DNA from: Phlegmacium glaucopus
Lineage: Eukaryota; Basidiomycota; Agaricomycetes; Agaricales; Cortinariaceae
NCBI GenBank assembly: GCA_015039465.1
Contig: MU130386.1
Span: 145,601 to 209,600, forward strand
Direction of reading: 5' to 3'
Length of the DNA: 64,000 nucleotides
Each line of letters opens with the position of its first letter. The first letter of the stretch is position 1. Position numbers and translations under genes: made by a program. The notes under the pieces are model-generated. The model searched no databases. It worked only from the letters and a program-made list of their open reading frames with translations, and was not told the DNA's origin. Shown piece by piece: positions 9,196-20,149 of the stretch.

Positions 9196-10591
9196 ATTGG
9201 TGAAAGGAAAAGTCCAATTCCACTGCGTTCCTTGCGATTCAGTCGATAATTAAACCCATAACTCATTTCCTTCACACACACAAGCAGTAATCGGCATTCG
9301 CACTAGTTCCGACCAGATCTTAACCATATATTGATGCAAATGTCGTGTGTGAACGAAGATCATGGGACACTTCCGTGACGGTCATTGCGAGATGTCTGGA
9401 CTTATTTTTTTTTAGGAATGAATAGAGAGATTGGGAGTGTGACGGAGTTCCCTATGCTTAGGTCACTATGTCATTGTCACAGAATGGCAAAATTCAAACT
9501 CCGAGCCGACAACCCGATAACTCATCCACCGAGCAAAAAAATTATTATCTACTCGATCAACCTTATCGGTGGATAGGAACACCCAGTGTTCTTATGGAGA
9601 GTAACAGTACTCTAAAATTCAACTCACATGGTCATGTCCACTGCTATACACCTTCCGTCTTTGAATTCAGAACCACCCCAAACCCGCCAGACCATCAGGC
9701 CACAAGTTCAATGTTCAATCCCAGCATTCCAGATCAGGATGACCGCTGTACTTATTCGACCCAATTTTATCCAAACTGACAATCTGTTTATTATCAATTC
9801 GGTGCGCGGTCAACAACGTTTTGTAACACCCTGACAAACAAACGGAATGCCATAAAACATACGCGGAAGCATTTTATCGGCATCAAGTCACGTAAACGAG
9901 CTAATTCGATTATCCCGGGGGTAAGAACACTTTGTAATGTGTTTTTTTTGCACAAATAGGCAGAAGGTTGTTTCTGTTAGCTTTTGGGTTACGAATACTA
10001 AGGAAAAAGGATTTTGTCACTTCTCATGACAAACTATTCGCTAAAGTTGTGACTCTTTACAGGGAATAGTCCGCACTGGCAGGAGACATGTCATATAAGA
10101 AGAGACTGATTCGTCAACACTTGGTTCTGGAAGGTAAGAAAATTAAAAGAGCTTCCAAATTGAGTGAATTGTGAATGTATAGCGATCTCATTGATACTAG
10201 GATATGGTGACACCTGCTTACGAATCGAGGAGAAGCCCCACCCAGATCTTAACCACATTCAGATGCCGCCGCGTCCGAATGATGGACCATGGGAGACTTC
10301 CCAGGGCACAGGATTAAAAGTCGGGCGCCTGCAGTGATTGGCGCCTGATAAGATAGAGATCATAGAACACTCTTGGGAATAACTGTCCTCAAAGCGTATG
10401 GTGCATCATGTGCAAGTGTCACCTGAAATCCACCGACAGACACGGCGTCCTGGACTCCTTGAATAGAATGATTGGAATCCCATCAAAAATCCGAGTCGCG
10501 TAATTGTCGCCTGAGTTCAGAATACAAAGGTGCCCAACACTTCGACATTGCAGACTCTCTATATCCTTGTTACACAGCTCACTAAACAAGC
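9196..10591. other. Divergent promoter region of the beta-trefoil pair
   Basis: About 1.4 kb separates the two divergently oriented start codons. It contains an imperfect direct repeat of about 65-70 bp (near 9313-9380 and 10241-10308), each copy including AGATCTTAACCA and an ATGGGA-ACTTCC core. Short frames at 9385-9834 show no protein features. A shared regulatory role is inference. Confidence 0.45.
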
Positions 10592-11649
10592 ATGTCTATC
10601 TCATCCGGAAAGTATACTATCGTAAACGTTAGGCAAAAGAATCTTGCCTACCTTGCTGACCCGAATGATGGCACTCCTGTCGCTGCTAACTACGAGCAGA
10701 AGAATAAAAACGAGCAGGCGATTTTCCTTCATTCTACCATTCTCGTAGCCACTCTACTAACCCCAATTTTTCCAGTGGAACGTCAACGAATTAAGCAACG
10801 GAAATTACACCATCAAGAACGTAGGCAACAACATGTTCGCCGTAGCGGGCAACCGTGCTGGGGAGGATGCTGTTGTTGAGGGTAGGTCTAATTCTCAACA
10901 ATGGAAAATCCAGGAGACCCGAGTAAAAGGGCAATTCACGTAAGTGGCCGATTACAGCCAAATGCAAAACCCTAGACAGTTTTTGAAAATTTTGCTTGTG
11001 TGCCTGTGTTTATATAAACAACTGCTTTCGGTAAGTCAGGAAGTCATGCTTTGCGACGCACGCTCTTTTTTGGTAATGAGTCGGGGTGTCTGTGGAGCAT
11101 TGGTGGGGCTGCTGCTCCACCAGTAACAGAGACTCTTGTAGTTAGAATGGCGGTCTGCATCTCTTTATACTCTTGTAGTGAGCCCATTGGTGCCAGGGTC
11201 GATGGCAAGAACATAGACTATGACCTAGTGTTGGTATGCAAGAGTAGTAATGGTGGGTAACCGTGGGTTCAACTCAATGCACAGTGTACCAATGGAGGGA
11301 GCTTGGTGCCGTCGAAGGGTTCTAGTGACCTGACTCCACAGCTTGCATCATTGCTACCAAAAGCAGATGTTTACACAAACACGGGCGCACTAGCAAAAAA
11401 TTCAAAAACTGTCTAGGGTTTTGCATTTGGCTGTAAGAGACTAGCGCAGACAAGCTAACGCTGGTTATTCATTGAAGTATTGCGACTACTGACACTCAAC
11501 TGTTCTGGGGAATTGTTGACAACCAAGAAGGCACTCCTGTAGGCTGAACCCTTACATCAGACCCTTTAACTCGCTCACATTCGCTTCAGGTTAGCCTCTC
11601 AAGAACTGCTACAGACACCCGCAACTCCTGGATTTTCACCACGGCTTAG
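10592..11649 (+). CDS. Small beta-trefoil protein B (lectin/inhibitor-like)
   Basis: Exons 10592-10717, 10776-10939, 11478-11538 and 11590-11649 give 136 residues. Landmarks are GKYTIVNVRQKNLAYLADP, GNYTIKNVGNNMFAVAGN, WKIQETRVKGQFT, TTDTQLFWGIVDNQEGTPV and TDTRNSWIFTTA ending at TAG. It is the paralog of the 9195 gene: the first three exons have the same lengths and phases. The fold is the compact basidiomycete beta-trefoil (ricin-B-like lectin or mycocypin/I66 inhibitor); which activity it has cannot be told by eye. Intron 1 appears to use a GC donor (CAG/GCGATT) where the paralog has GT. Intron 2 has grown to 538 bp through a MITE. Splicing of both introns decides whether the gene is still functional. 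Confidence 0.75.
10955..11433. mobile_element. MITE with TA target duplication (479 bp)
   Basis: Ends are inverted repeats of more than 30 bp beginning CAGCCAAATGCAAAACCCTA, flanked on both sides by TA (10953-10954 and 11434-11435). The TA duplication suggests a Tc1/mariner-type non-autonomous element. It lies wholly in intron 2 of beta-trefoil gene B, 15 bp after the splice donor. No transposase frame is present. Confidence 0.8.
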
Positions 11650-12261
11650 TCGTTGTGTTAAGTCCAGCGTGAATTTTCACGAACATTTTAGTCGTTGTGT
11701 CACATAAATAAGTTTGATGGTGTATTAGTTCAGGGTATCCTCCACATCACGAAAAATGTAAAAACCTGACGAGGCCGTGCAAGGTGCCGATACTAATGAT
11801 AAGGGCAGATAGAAATCTGCGTGGCACGCGTGCGACGAATGTGCAGCATTTTCGCGCTTGGCACGTGTTTTGCACGCACGCGCACAGTGACATAGGGCAC
11901 GCACTAGCGCGTCAGATTATTTTTGAAATTAGACAAACTTCAACTGACGGGAGCGTTGAGAGGAATCAGAGGATGCAGAAGCATGCATAGTGACTAAGTT
12001 ACGAGCATTGTACATACCTCCAGATGAAAACTAACCTAGTTATTTTTGAACAAGGCTGCATCAATCATGAGTTGGACCACGATAGAGCCTTCTTCGCGAC
12101 GCAAGCCAACTAAGAATCTTTCAAGTTGTCTCTAATGTGGGATCTAAATTTTTTTCTGCGCGACTTTGGAAATTAATTGCTCGCAAAGAGTCCGATTCTA
12201 TCAAGGCCGTTCGGTTTAACAAGGTTGGACGACAGTTTCAAACATAACAAGAAATATATAC
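11650..12261. other. Intergenic, no supported gene
   Basis: Contains a CpG-rich patch at about 11815-11920 made of short GCACG/CGCAC words, but no credible gene. Confidence 0.4.
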
Positions 12262-12723
12262 TCAGCGAGCAGGCCAATGTATCGGATCAGGCGCCGTACC
12301 AGCCTGTACTTTTCCTCGATATTCTGCACTATCAACGAACCCTTCCGCCACCTGCCAAAGTGACATTCCATTCCTGATCCTCTCAACCCAATCACCTCTT
12401 CCTGTCGCCGTCACCTGCCGCCCTAAAACCGCCAAATACAATTTATCCACCGTAGATTCTGTCGACATCCCCTTGGATGTGTATTCCTCAGCCGTGAAAA
12501 AACTGCCCACGGTATGTGCAAGACCATGGGTGTAGGTATGTCTAGTCCAGTTATCGATGGCCAACTGATTTTCAGGATTGCGACCTAAGATGTTCCAGTA
12601 GAGCGTTCTGATGAAGTCTGATATGCCACCAGACCGAACCCAAACTCCATTCAACGGTGGGGGTGTGCTTCGATAAACAGGATTTGGGTGATCTGCAGTT
12701 GTTGGCGGTCTTTCAACGATCAC
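12262..12723 (-). CDS. DUF4214-like protein
   Basis: A single open exon of 153 codons. It holds two tandem DUF4214-type units. The first reads FIRTLYWNILGRNPENQLAI with AHTVGSFFTAEEY (residues about 37-85); the second reads KLYLAVLGRQVTATGRGDW with SLWQVAEGFVDSAEYR (about 92-140). The pattern (L-Y...LGR..D..G...W...G.....V...F..S.EY) is that of a domain known mainly from bacterial surface proteins and also seen in basidiomycetes; its function is unknown. No signal peptide is visible from the chosen ATG, and a 5' exon upstream (up to about 12930) may be missing, so the start is uncertain. The patchy distribution of the domain would fit ancient transfer, but nothing here proves it. Confidence 0.72.
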   Translation of the reverse strand: MIVERPPTTADHPNPVYRSTPPPLNGVWVRSGGISDFIRTLYWNILGRNPENQLAIDNWTRHTYTHGLAHTVGSFFTAEEYTSKGMSTESTVDKLYLAVLGRQVTATGRGDWVERIRNGMSLWQVAEGFVDSAEYRGKVQAGTAPDPIHWPAR

Positions 12724-13270
12724 TGCTTAACAGAGAGTTGTATCAGTGCGATGGTATGAGATTCAGATCTACGAGAGTTGGGAACCTGAATGACAATAGA
12801 TATTGATATGAAATCCTAGACCAAGATTTCCATTTGATTGTGGAGATGCCAATCTTTGAGGATTGTCGTCTGGTAGGCTCATTGGGTACGAATGCTCGAG
12901 ATTTGTCGGTAGGCAAGTTGGTTGTTATCATTCAAGCCCAAGCACGAATTACAACAGAGCACAAATTATCGATTAACTAGCCCCGAAGCAGCCTTTATCA
13001 AATCTATATCGAGCAATTGGTTAGGGCCAGTCTTGGAAGTTCCGGGTCGACCCAGTTTTGAGTTGATTCAATTTCACGAAATCACAGTAGAACGGCGCTG
13101 TCAGGTTGGCAAAACTGTCAATGCCATCCATGTAAAATTTGTCAATACACTCAACCGCTCATGATAAATATGCGGCTCGTCATCATTGAGATCAGCAACT
13201 GCCAACCATTTTGAAAAGGGCTGTAACATCCACATTTAGGCAGGAGAAAAGGAAGATTGATAAGATATGG
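12724..13270. other. Intergenic, no supported gene
   Basis: May hold a 5' exon of the DUF4214 gene on the minus strand. Otherwise nothing recognisable. Confidence 0.35.
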
Positions 13271-13583
13271 TGTGTTAAGACAGCACAAAGGAAAAAGAGG
13301 CTGTACAGTACAAATGTCTATAATGCAAAGATGTGGGGAATAGTGAGTGAAGAAGGATGAAGCAACCGAGAGGAAGAATAAGTTGCAGAGATCATACAAC
13401 AATATACATCAAAAAGCCGGCATATGGACAGACATGGCTTACAGGCCACAATGGTTCTCAAAAGAGCAGCAAGTATTAGGGTATAGGTTGTTCGTTATCG
13501 GGGTTGGGATGGAAATAGGTAGGACGCTGAACGAGAAGGAGAAGAGAAGGACTGCGAGGGTGTAGATTAGCGAAAGGTAGGGG

Positions 13584-13656
13584 AAAGGAGAAAGGAGAAA
13601 GGAGAAAGGAGAAAGGAGAAAGGAGAAAGGAGAAAGGAGAAAGGAGAAAGGAGAAA
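13584..13656. repeat. GGAGAAA microsatellite, about 10 units
   Basis: Perfect heptamer tandem array just beyond the stop codon of the membrane-protein gene, in its 3' UTR. The matching site in the paralog (around 17040-17070) has only short GGGAAAGG words, so the array expanded after duplication. Confidence 0.95.
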
Positions 13657-13662
13657 TTGCAA

Positions 13663-15258
13663 TTATATATGGGGTATAAATACAAACCAGTAAACGTCGA
13701 GAAGAGAACTAGAAGGAAGCGACCGCAACAAAAGGAGAGGAAGAATAAGTAGTACAGCGCGTGCAACGGTATATGCCAATAGCATAGGGAAACCAAATAA
13801 TCCTATGGAGAGATAGCGAGGTATGTACCGGGGGTCCTTGAATAAGGTACCAACAATCAGATCACTGGTTGCAACGAGAACCAAAAGCAACACGGGGAAA
13901 CCTAAGAGAATGATAGAGCTAATCCCCCAAAGCAGGTCCTCTTCAATCGATGGAAAAGTGGACGACGACCATGCAATACAGTGGATTCCTCCGAAACAAA
14001 TGCTGTTCCTCAATGCTATGAATATTGATGATCCTCCTTGTGGGGATTCTGGTGCATAGAACGTCGGGACGGATTGAGTGCCATGACTATTGTCCACCTT
14101 GTCACATTCGAGCATGTCATGCAGATTAGACCATATGATCTTCGCCGGTAGGAAAATGAGGATATATAATATCGCAAATGGTCCCATAGATAAGAATTTC
14201 CCCCAAACGTAGGACCAAATTCGCGCCAATGTAGAAGAAGGTGGGGAAGGAATTAAGGAATGTAGTTCTGAAGTACTTGACTCTCTCTCGGGCTTCGTAA
14301 CACATTGTGGATCAACCACGTCAGTGGACTCCGTTTCTGACTTTGCCAAAAAAATGATAGGAGCAGGTTCAGGAGATGGAATTGGGGACTTATTGTCGTC
14401 AACGCTTTTGGAGTGGAACTCGTCACCGGTCTGAATTCCAGTTTCTCGTTTGGAAGAGAGACTTGGGACGTCTGTCAGAGGTGGGAGAAGATGGACGGGA
14501 ATAGGGCAAGCAATGCCGACAGGTTTATTCCACCAGAGGTAGTACACAACACCGTTTAGCGTAGCAAAGGCAACGGTGACGACTTCCAAATGGCTAAGAG
14601 CCAATTGATACCATACTCGGACGATGCATTGAAAGATAAACCAAGTGGTCTGGAGAACTGCAAAACCCTTGGAAAGAAAATCGCCTTTACTTCTGTCTTC
14701 AATCTCACGTTGCGAAATCTTTGGCCAAATTATCCGTCCATCGGTGAAAAGACGTTCCAACTCCTCAGGTGACAAAGTTCGAGAGATAGCCCCATCCTCA
14801 TAAAGCATAAATCCTCCCATCAACGCAAAGAAAGCATGCGTTCTAGTCCATCCACGATCTGATGTATTCAAGTTCCTCAATCTGTCATTTACCTCCACAG
14901 AGGATCGGAGCATACCTTTATTCCTCTGCGCAATGTCATCAGCTGCGAAGTACTGTCGTCCTGCCCAAATAATGACTATCTCTGGTGCAAGAAGAGTGTA
15001 TAACATGATCGATAATCGCCTTCCAAATATCCGCCAATGTCTATCTGCTGGTGCCGGGATATTAGGATGGATTGCGACCCAAGAACACGCGAAAAGAGTG
15101 GCCAGACAACTCCAAATGATACTCCATTCTGATCGGTCTGTAAAACCGGTTGGGGTGGTTTCGCGGGGGTAAAATGAGTTGTCAGAGAGTGGAAGTAGAG
15201 GTCGTGCGAGGATGTTGGTGCTAAAGAAAAGATTTGTGAGGAGGTATGGGAGGATCAT
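13663..15258 (-). CDS. Multi-pass membrane protein, unknown function (copy 1)
   Basis: An intron-free frame of 531 codons from ATG 15258 (first in-frame ATG, MILPYLLTNLFF). The order is: signal peptide or anchor (1-25); a WSIIWSCLATLFACSWVAIHPNIP segment (about 47-70); a segment at RLSIMLYTLLAPEIVIIWAGRQ; the conserved GWTRTHAFFALMGGFMLYE; EIEDRSKGDFLSKGFAVLQTTWFIFQCIVR; a segment at VAFATLNGVVYYLWWNKP; a polar loop of about 100 residues; then four hydrophobic segments to the C-terminus VFIPHI. This architecture is a widespread Agaricomycetes family without known function. A near-identical paralog lies 2 kb downstream on the map, on the same strand. Confidence 0.85.
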   Translation of the reverse strand: MILPYLLTNLFFSTNILARPLLPLSDNSFYPRETTPTGFTDRSEWSIIWSCLATLFACSWVAIHPNIPAPADRHWRIFGRRLSIMLYTLLAPEIVIIWAGRQYFAADDIAQRNKGMLRSSVEVNDRLRNLNTSDRGWTRTHAFFALMGGFMLYEDGAISRTLSPEELERLFTDGRIIWPKISQREIEDRSKGDFLSKGFAVLQTTWFIFQCIVRVWYQLALSHLEVVTVAFATLNGVVYYLWWNKPVGIACPIPVHLLPPLTDVPSLSSKRETGIQTGDEFHSKSVDDNKSPIPSPEPAPIIFLAKSETESTDVVDPQCVTKPERESSTSELHSLIPSPPSSTLARIWSYVWGKFLSMGPFAILYILIFLPAKIIWSNLHDMLECDKVDNSHGTQSVPTFYAPESPQGGSSIFIALRNSICFGGIHCIAWSSSTFPSIEEDLLWGISSIILLGFPVLLLVLVATSDLIVGTLFKDPRYIPRYLSIGLFGFPMLLAYTVARAVLLILPLLLLRSLPSSSLLDVYWFVFIPHI

Positions 15259-15300
15259 AATTGAGAAATTTGGGGGGAACCGACCAGTGTCCAATCATCA

Positions 15301-15781
15301 ATGTATGGTTCCGTACTTAACACATTTCGGGGGGCAGTGAAGGGCAGTGTTCTAGTCCGTACTAAAACCAAACTGCTTCCCACGTCTAATCTGACGTGTC
15401 CAATTCTTCGTTGTGTAGCACAGACGCTGGCCGTAAGTCCACGCCAAGTCATTGTGCAAGAAAGCGAATAAACGGGTTAATTTATGGAGATGTATTTCGG
15501 TGATCATACTGAGTTCAGATGCCGTTATTATGATAATGGCTGTGGTGCACTACTAATGGAGGAGCCAGCAGCTTTCCTAGGTCTTTTAAGGGCCAGAGTA
15601 TTTGGGTTTTCGTCATTCGAGGGTTTTTTTGGTCCGTTTTTTTCGGTGGGGGTATTGCATAATTGTATTAGAAGGTTGCTGGGGTCGATGAAAGGAGTGT
15701 GGTGAAGTTGGATAAGGCGTAGGCAGCTGCTGTGCCGTAGGGCAGGTGTTGGAGTATATGTTTGTTGCCAGGTACGAGAGA
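15301..15781. other. Intergenic, no supported gene
   Basis: Upstream flank of the membrane-protein gene. The 73-codon frame at 15484 has no recognisable features. Confidence 0.4.
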
Positions 15782-15789
15782 ATGTGGAT

Positions 15790-16159
15790 CAAGGGGACCC
15801 GGGCCGTTGTTCCGTGACCCGAGGGTCCAGCCCAAAGGGCTTAAATTTTTTACTAAAACCATATATTTAGGGCCATCTGGGCTATTCCCTGGCCTTGTAA
15901 GGTATTTAAAGGGCTCCTGAGGCCATCCTGACCAGCTTTTGATGATAATAAAAATATTTAGCCATTTTTTGACATAAATTTAACATAAGAAATCTCCGAA
16001 AACATTAGAGATATGTTCTCGGAGATTTTCCATCACAGAGAATTACCATTTTGGGCAGAAACATACCTTATTTGGGGGGGGGGGAGGGAGGGGGTCAGCC
16101 TCCAGCCCTCAAAAATGTTACCTACCCTGGGCAATTTTAGCAATCCCGGGCCCCCCTTG
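15790..16159. mobile_element. hAT-like MITE (370 bp), CAAGGGG termini
   Basis: Inverted termini CAAGGGGACCCGGGC and its near complement (CCCGGGCCCCCCTTG) are flanked by the 8-bp duplication ATGTGGAT (15782-15789 and 16160-16167). The GC-rich subterminal parts enclose an AT-rich core. The 8-bp duplication points to hAT-type transposition. No coding capacity. Confidence 0.85.
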
Positions 16160-16768
16160 ATGTGGATTCCGTGCCCAGAAGAGGAGTTTCTAGCTTTTAG
16201 ATAATATTGGGGTGTTTCATTGTGGGATGGAGACCAAGACGCCATTGGGTTCTCAATAATCAAAGGACGCGACGGGCACACGTCCTTGTTTAGCAGAGTC
16301 ACATATTTACGCGAGAATAAAGTTCAATAAACGCACATGAAATTTTAGTAAGTACATTGATGCCAGATGGTCGCGTATAGGAGCAGGCTCCATATGAAGG
16401 AGATCGACTCATCTAACTGATTATCAATAGTTTACGAAGTCTACCTACAGGAGACTAGCAGTGGTTCAGCGTTGCCATATTTGCATGTTTGATGACAAGG
16501 GGCATCCAAAATAGAACTGAGCACAATTATAGTTCACTGTTTCAATGTTACAATATGTATGTTGTATTATTGTGATGTGTCCTAAAAAGGCTTTGCTATC
16601 TGCGAAATTCTTCCTAGTTTTCCAATGGAAGAGGTCCCAATACTGCGCCTTCCTATTATAACGTTCAAATTATTCCGAGTTTTCATGGGATTCCAAACTA
16701 TGCACAGAATTCTCGACATATACTTAAAATTCTAGAGGGTAAATATACGGTTTACCCTTTTCCCGATG
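16160..16768. other. Intergenic with partial copy of a 5'-flank repeat
   Basis: Positions about 16465-16580 repeat the sequence at about 18795-18905 (GTTTGATGACAAG, GTTCACTGTTT, TACAATATGTATGTTGTATT), that is, the 5' flank of the second membrane-protein copy. It looks like the edge of an older duplication unit. No gene seen. Confidence 0.6.
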
Positions 16769-18770
16769 TAAGACAGCACAAGGGGAGAAGGGGCTGTACA
16801 GTACAATTTTCTATAATGCAAAGACATGGGGAATAGTAAACGAAGAAGGATGAAGCAACCAAGAAGAATAAGTTGCAGAGCTCATGCAACGACGTACGTC
16901 AAAAAGCTGACATATGGATAGGCATGGCTTACAGGCCGCAATAGTTCTCAAAAGAGCAGCAAGTATTAGCGTTCGTTATCGGGGTTGAAATGGAAACAGG
17001 TAGGACATTGAACGAGAAGGATAAGAGAAGGACTGCGAGGAGAGGGAAAGGTAAGGGAAAGGGGAAATTATACAATTTAATGCGATTATATATGGGGTAT
17101 GAATACAAACCAGTAAACGTCGAGAAAAGAACTAGAAGGAAGCGACCGCAAAGAAAGGAGAGGAAGAATCAGAAGCACAGCACGTGCAACGATATACGCC
17201 AATAGAACAAGGGAAACAAATAATCCTAGGAAGACATTGATAAGCGTGGCCCACGGTCCTTGGTGGTCCTTAAAAAAAGCAGCAACGATCAGAGCACCGA
17301 CTGCAACGAGAACCATAAGGAAAACGGGTACAATGGTGATAGCGATAGAGCTAATCCTCCAAAGTTGTTGCTCTTTAATCGATGGAAAAATGAACGACCA
17401 TGCAGTACAGTGGATTCCTCCAAATACGGCGCTGATAATTAATCCTATGACCATTGAGAATCCTGCTTTTGGGGATTCTGGTGCATAGAAAGTCGGGACG
17501 GATTGAGTGCCATGACTATTGTCCACCTTGTCACATTCGAGCATGTCATGGAGATTAGACCATATAACCTTGGCCGGTAGGAAAATGAGGATATATAATA
17601 TCGCAAATGGTCCCATAGATAAGAATTTCCCCCAAACGTAGGACAAAATTCGCGCCAATGTAGAAGAAGGTCGGGGAGGAATTAAGGAATGTAGTTCTGA
17701 AGTACTTGACTCTCTCTCTAGCTTCGTAACAAATTGTGGATTGACCACGTCGATGGACTCCGTTTCTGACTTTGCCAAAACAATGGTGGGAGGAGGTTCG
17801 GGAGACGGGATTGGGGAGTTCTTGTCGCCAACGGCTTCGGAGTGGTATTCATCGCCGGTCTGAATTCCAGTTTCTCGTTTGGAAGAGAGACTTGGGACGT
17901 CTGTCAGAGGAGGGAGAAGATGGACAGGAACGGGGCAAGCAACGCCGACAGGTTTATTCCACCAGAGCAAGTACACAACAGCGTTCAGCGCAGCAAAGGC
18001 AACGGTGACGACTTCCAATTGGCTAAGGGCCAAACCATACACGCCTCGGAAGATGCATTGGATAATAAACCAAGTGGTCTGGAGAACTGCGAAACCCTTG
18101 GAAAGAAAATCGCCTTTACTCCTGTCTTCAATTTCACTTTGCGAAATCATTGGCCAAATTATCCGTCCATCGGCGAAAAGATGCTCCAACTCCTCAGGTG
18201 ACAAAGTTCGAGAGATAGCCCCATCTTCATAAAGCATAAATCCTCCCATCAACGCAAAGAAACCATGGGTTCTAGTCCATCCACGATCTGATGTATTGAA
18301 GTTCCTCAGTCTGTCATTTCCCTGCGTTGAGGACTGAACAGGATCGGGGCATACCTTTATTCCTCTGCGCAATTTCATGAGCCGCGAAGCACTGTCGTCC
18401 AGCCCAAATAATGACTATCTCTGGTGCAAGAAGAGTGTATAACATGATCGATAATCGCCTTCCAAATATCCGCCAACGGCTATCTGCTGGTGCCGGGATA
18501 TTAGGATGAATTGCGACCCAAGAACAGGCGAAAAGAGTGGCCAGACAACTCCAGATGATACTCCATTTTGATCGGTTTGTAAAACTGGTTGGGGTGGTTT
18601 CGCGGGGGTAAAATGAGTCGTCAGAGAGTGGAAGTAGAGGATGTGCGAGGATGTTGGTGCTAAGGAAAAGATTAGTGAGGAGGTATGGGAGGATCATAAT
18701 TGAGAGATTTTGGGGGAACCGTCGATGAGGAACGCCAGTGTCGTCCAATCATCAATGTACGGTTCAGTAC
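16769..18770. repeat. Segmental duplication, copy 2 (about 2 kb)
   Basis: Direct repeat of 13271-15300 with the same gene in the same orientation. Confidence 0.85.
17086..18697 (-). CDS. Multi-pass membrane protein paralog (copy 2), frame disrupted
   Basis: Paralog of the 13663-15258 gene, with the same motif order and the same C-terminus (VFIPHI). Two long frames cover it: 18697 to about 18314 and about 18378 to 17086. They do not join. Relative to copy 1 there is a net 10-bp insertion at about 18318-18350, after the codons for AQRNKG, which shifts the frame. A GT...AG pair there would give an intron of only 33 bp, and its join leads to a stop, so splicing does not rescue it. Both halves are otherwise fully open and highly similar to copy 1. 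The lesion is therefore recent, or an assembly error, or it marks an alternative start for a 5'-truncated protein. Confidence 0.7.
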
Positions 18771-20149
18771 TTGAAAACACGTGTTGGGGGCAGTGTTCAG
18801 CGTTGCAACGTTTGCACGTTTGATGACAAGAGGCGTCCAAAATAGAAATCGCGATTTTAGTTCACTGTTTTCATGTTACAATATGTATGTTGTATTATTA
18901 TGCTATGAGCCTGGAGCTTGGAAGCTACATGAGTAGGCAACCTTGAAACGAACATAACTCATAAAGTAGAAGTGCCAACGGCTGAATAACGAACGTCGCC
19001 CCCATCAGTGATAGTAATATGGCACCCATCCAGCAACGGACTGAATTGGACATATCGCGATGAGACTGTGGCATTCCTCGCTTCTCGCCGAACCGCAGAT
19101 GATTACGGCGATTGTGTCTTGGGGTCGTTGAAGAAAACTGCAGCAGGAGGCGGGGGAGTTATATTTGCGTCCTCTAGCATGCTTGTCACTTGTTTAAAAC
19201 CTTGAGTGTGTTGGCTATTTGAATTGTTACGTTGGTACCGTAACGCAGGACATGATTGTATCAGAGGAAGTTTGTCGGATAATCTTGAAATTATTTCGTC
19301 AGCACCATATGCTGCTGACTCAGGAGGTATATGAGGAAGCTTCAGGAGTTTCAGGCAGTTTACTAGTTTCAGATATTTTTTCAGCATTTTCTGTTATCCT
19401 CCAGTAGGAATTCAATTTTTTCCGGCTTGTGAAAAAGTAACACGTTAAAAAAAGTCAGGTACAACCCCTAATCCAAAAAAAAAGTGGCAGGTTTTTGGGG
19501 TCAAAATTTTTCTTAACCTGTCCACTAGTCAGAAAAGCCGAAAGAAGCGGACAAGTAATTTATGGAACTTGCGCTGGAGTAGTGTATCTCTGTAAATATA
19601 TGGTGTGCATGTGAATTGCTTGAACTACTTATACATGATAGCGATCTCAGCAAGAACTTACATAAAACTTACGGCGGTACTTCGAGCGTCACTTGAAAGC
19701 TTGAGCGACAGTGACCCAGGCTTCCATTACAGGGCTGATTTCAAGTTCTATAACGAATTCTGATGAGCTTACCGAGTGTAGGCACTGCTTCCGTCTAAGC
19801 TCCAAATGTCAAATTTGGGCAGACAGCCGTAGAAACTGGGGGGACACAAACGCATGACCCCCTTTTCATAGAAATTGTTAAACTATGTAGTGTTCGTATG
19901 CTATCGTTGTTAGGAGCGCTGACTCAATCTGTCAATTGATCGATTTGATTGCCATAGAAATTTGATATTGTTTTCCGGAACCAGCCTGAACCTCCAACCC
20001 CATTCCTCTAGTTTTGTGTCAAAGCCTGTCAAGCCGAGGTTCCTGAAGATTTACGCCCGTCTTGGTTATGCGTTTCTTCTAACTTGGCCTCTCACCACCG
20101 CTACTCGCTGGCTAGCCAACACCAAATCGATTTGAAGACTCGATTGCAG
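18771..20149. other. Intergenic, no supported gene
   Basis: About 1.4 kb between the duplicated block and the F-box-like gene. Frames at 19008-19407 on both strands show no family signal. Poly-A and poly-T rich words occur around 19440-19520. Confidence 0.4.

Larger units (their letters stand above)
13271..15300. repeat. Segmental duplication, copy 1 (about 2 kb)
   Basis: Direct repeat of 16769-18770. It covers the 3' flank (starting near AAGACAGCACAA), the whole membrane-protein gene and its short 5' flank (up to GGGGCAGTG). The copies differ by scattered substitutions and by a 7-bp microsatellite present only here. Confidence 0.85.

Noticed and set aside
10955..11433. Reading the insertion in beta-trefoil gene B as a normal long intron
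   Set aside because: Inverted termini of over 30 bp with TA on both sides show it is an inserted element.
18318..18350. 33-bp GT...AG intron that would rescue membrane-protein copy 2
   Set aside because: Too short for this genome's introns (about 50-70 bp), and the join leads straight to a stop.
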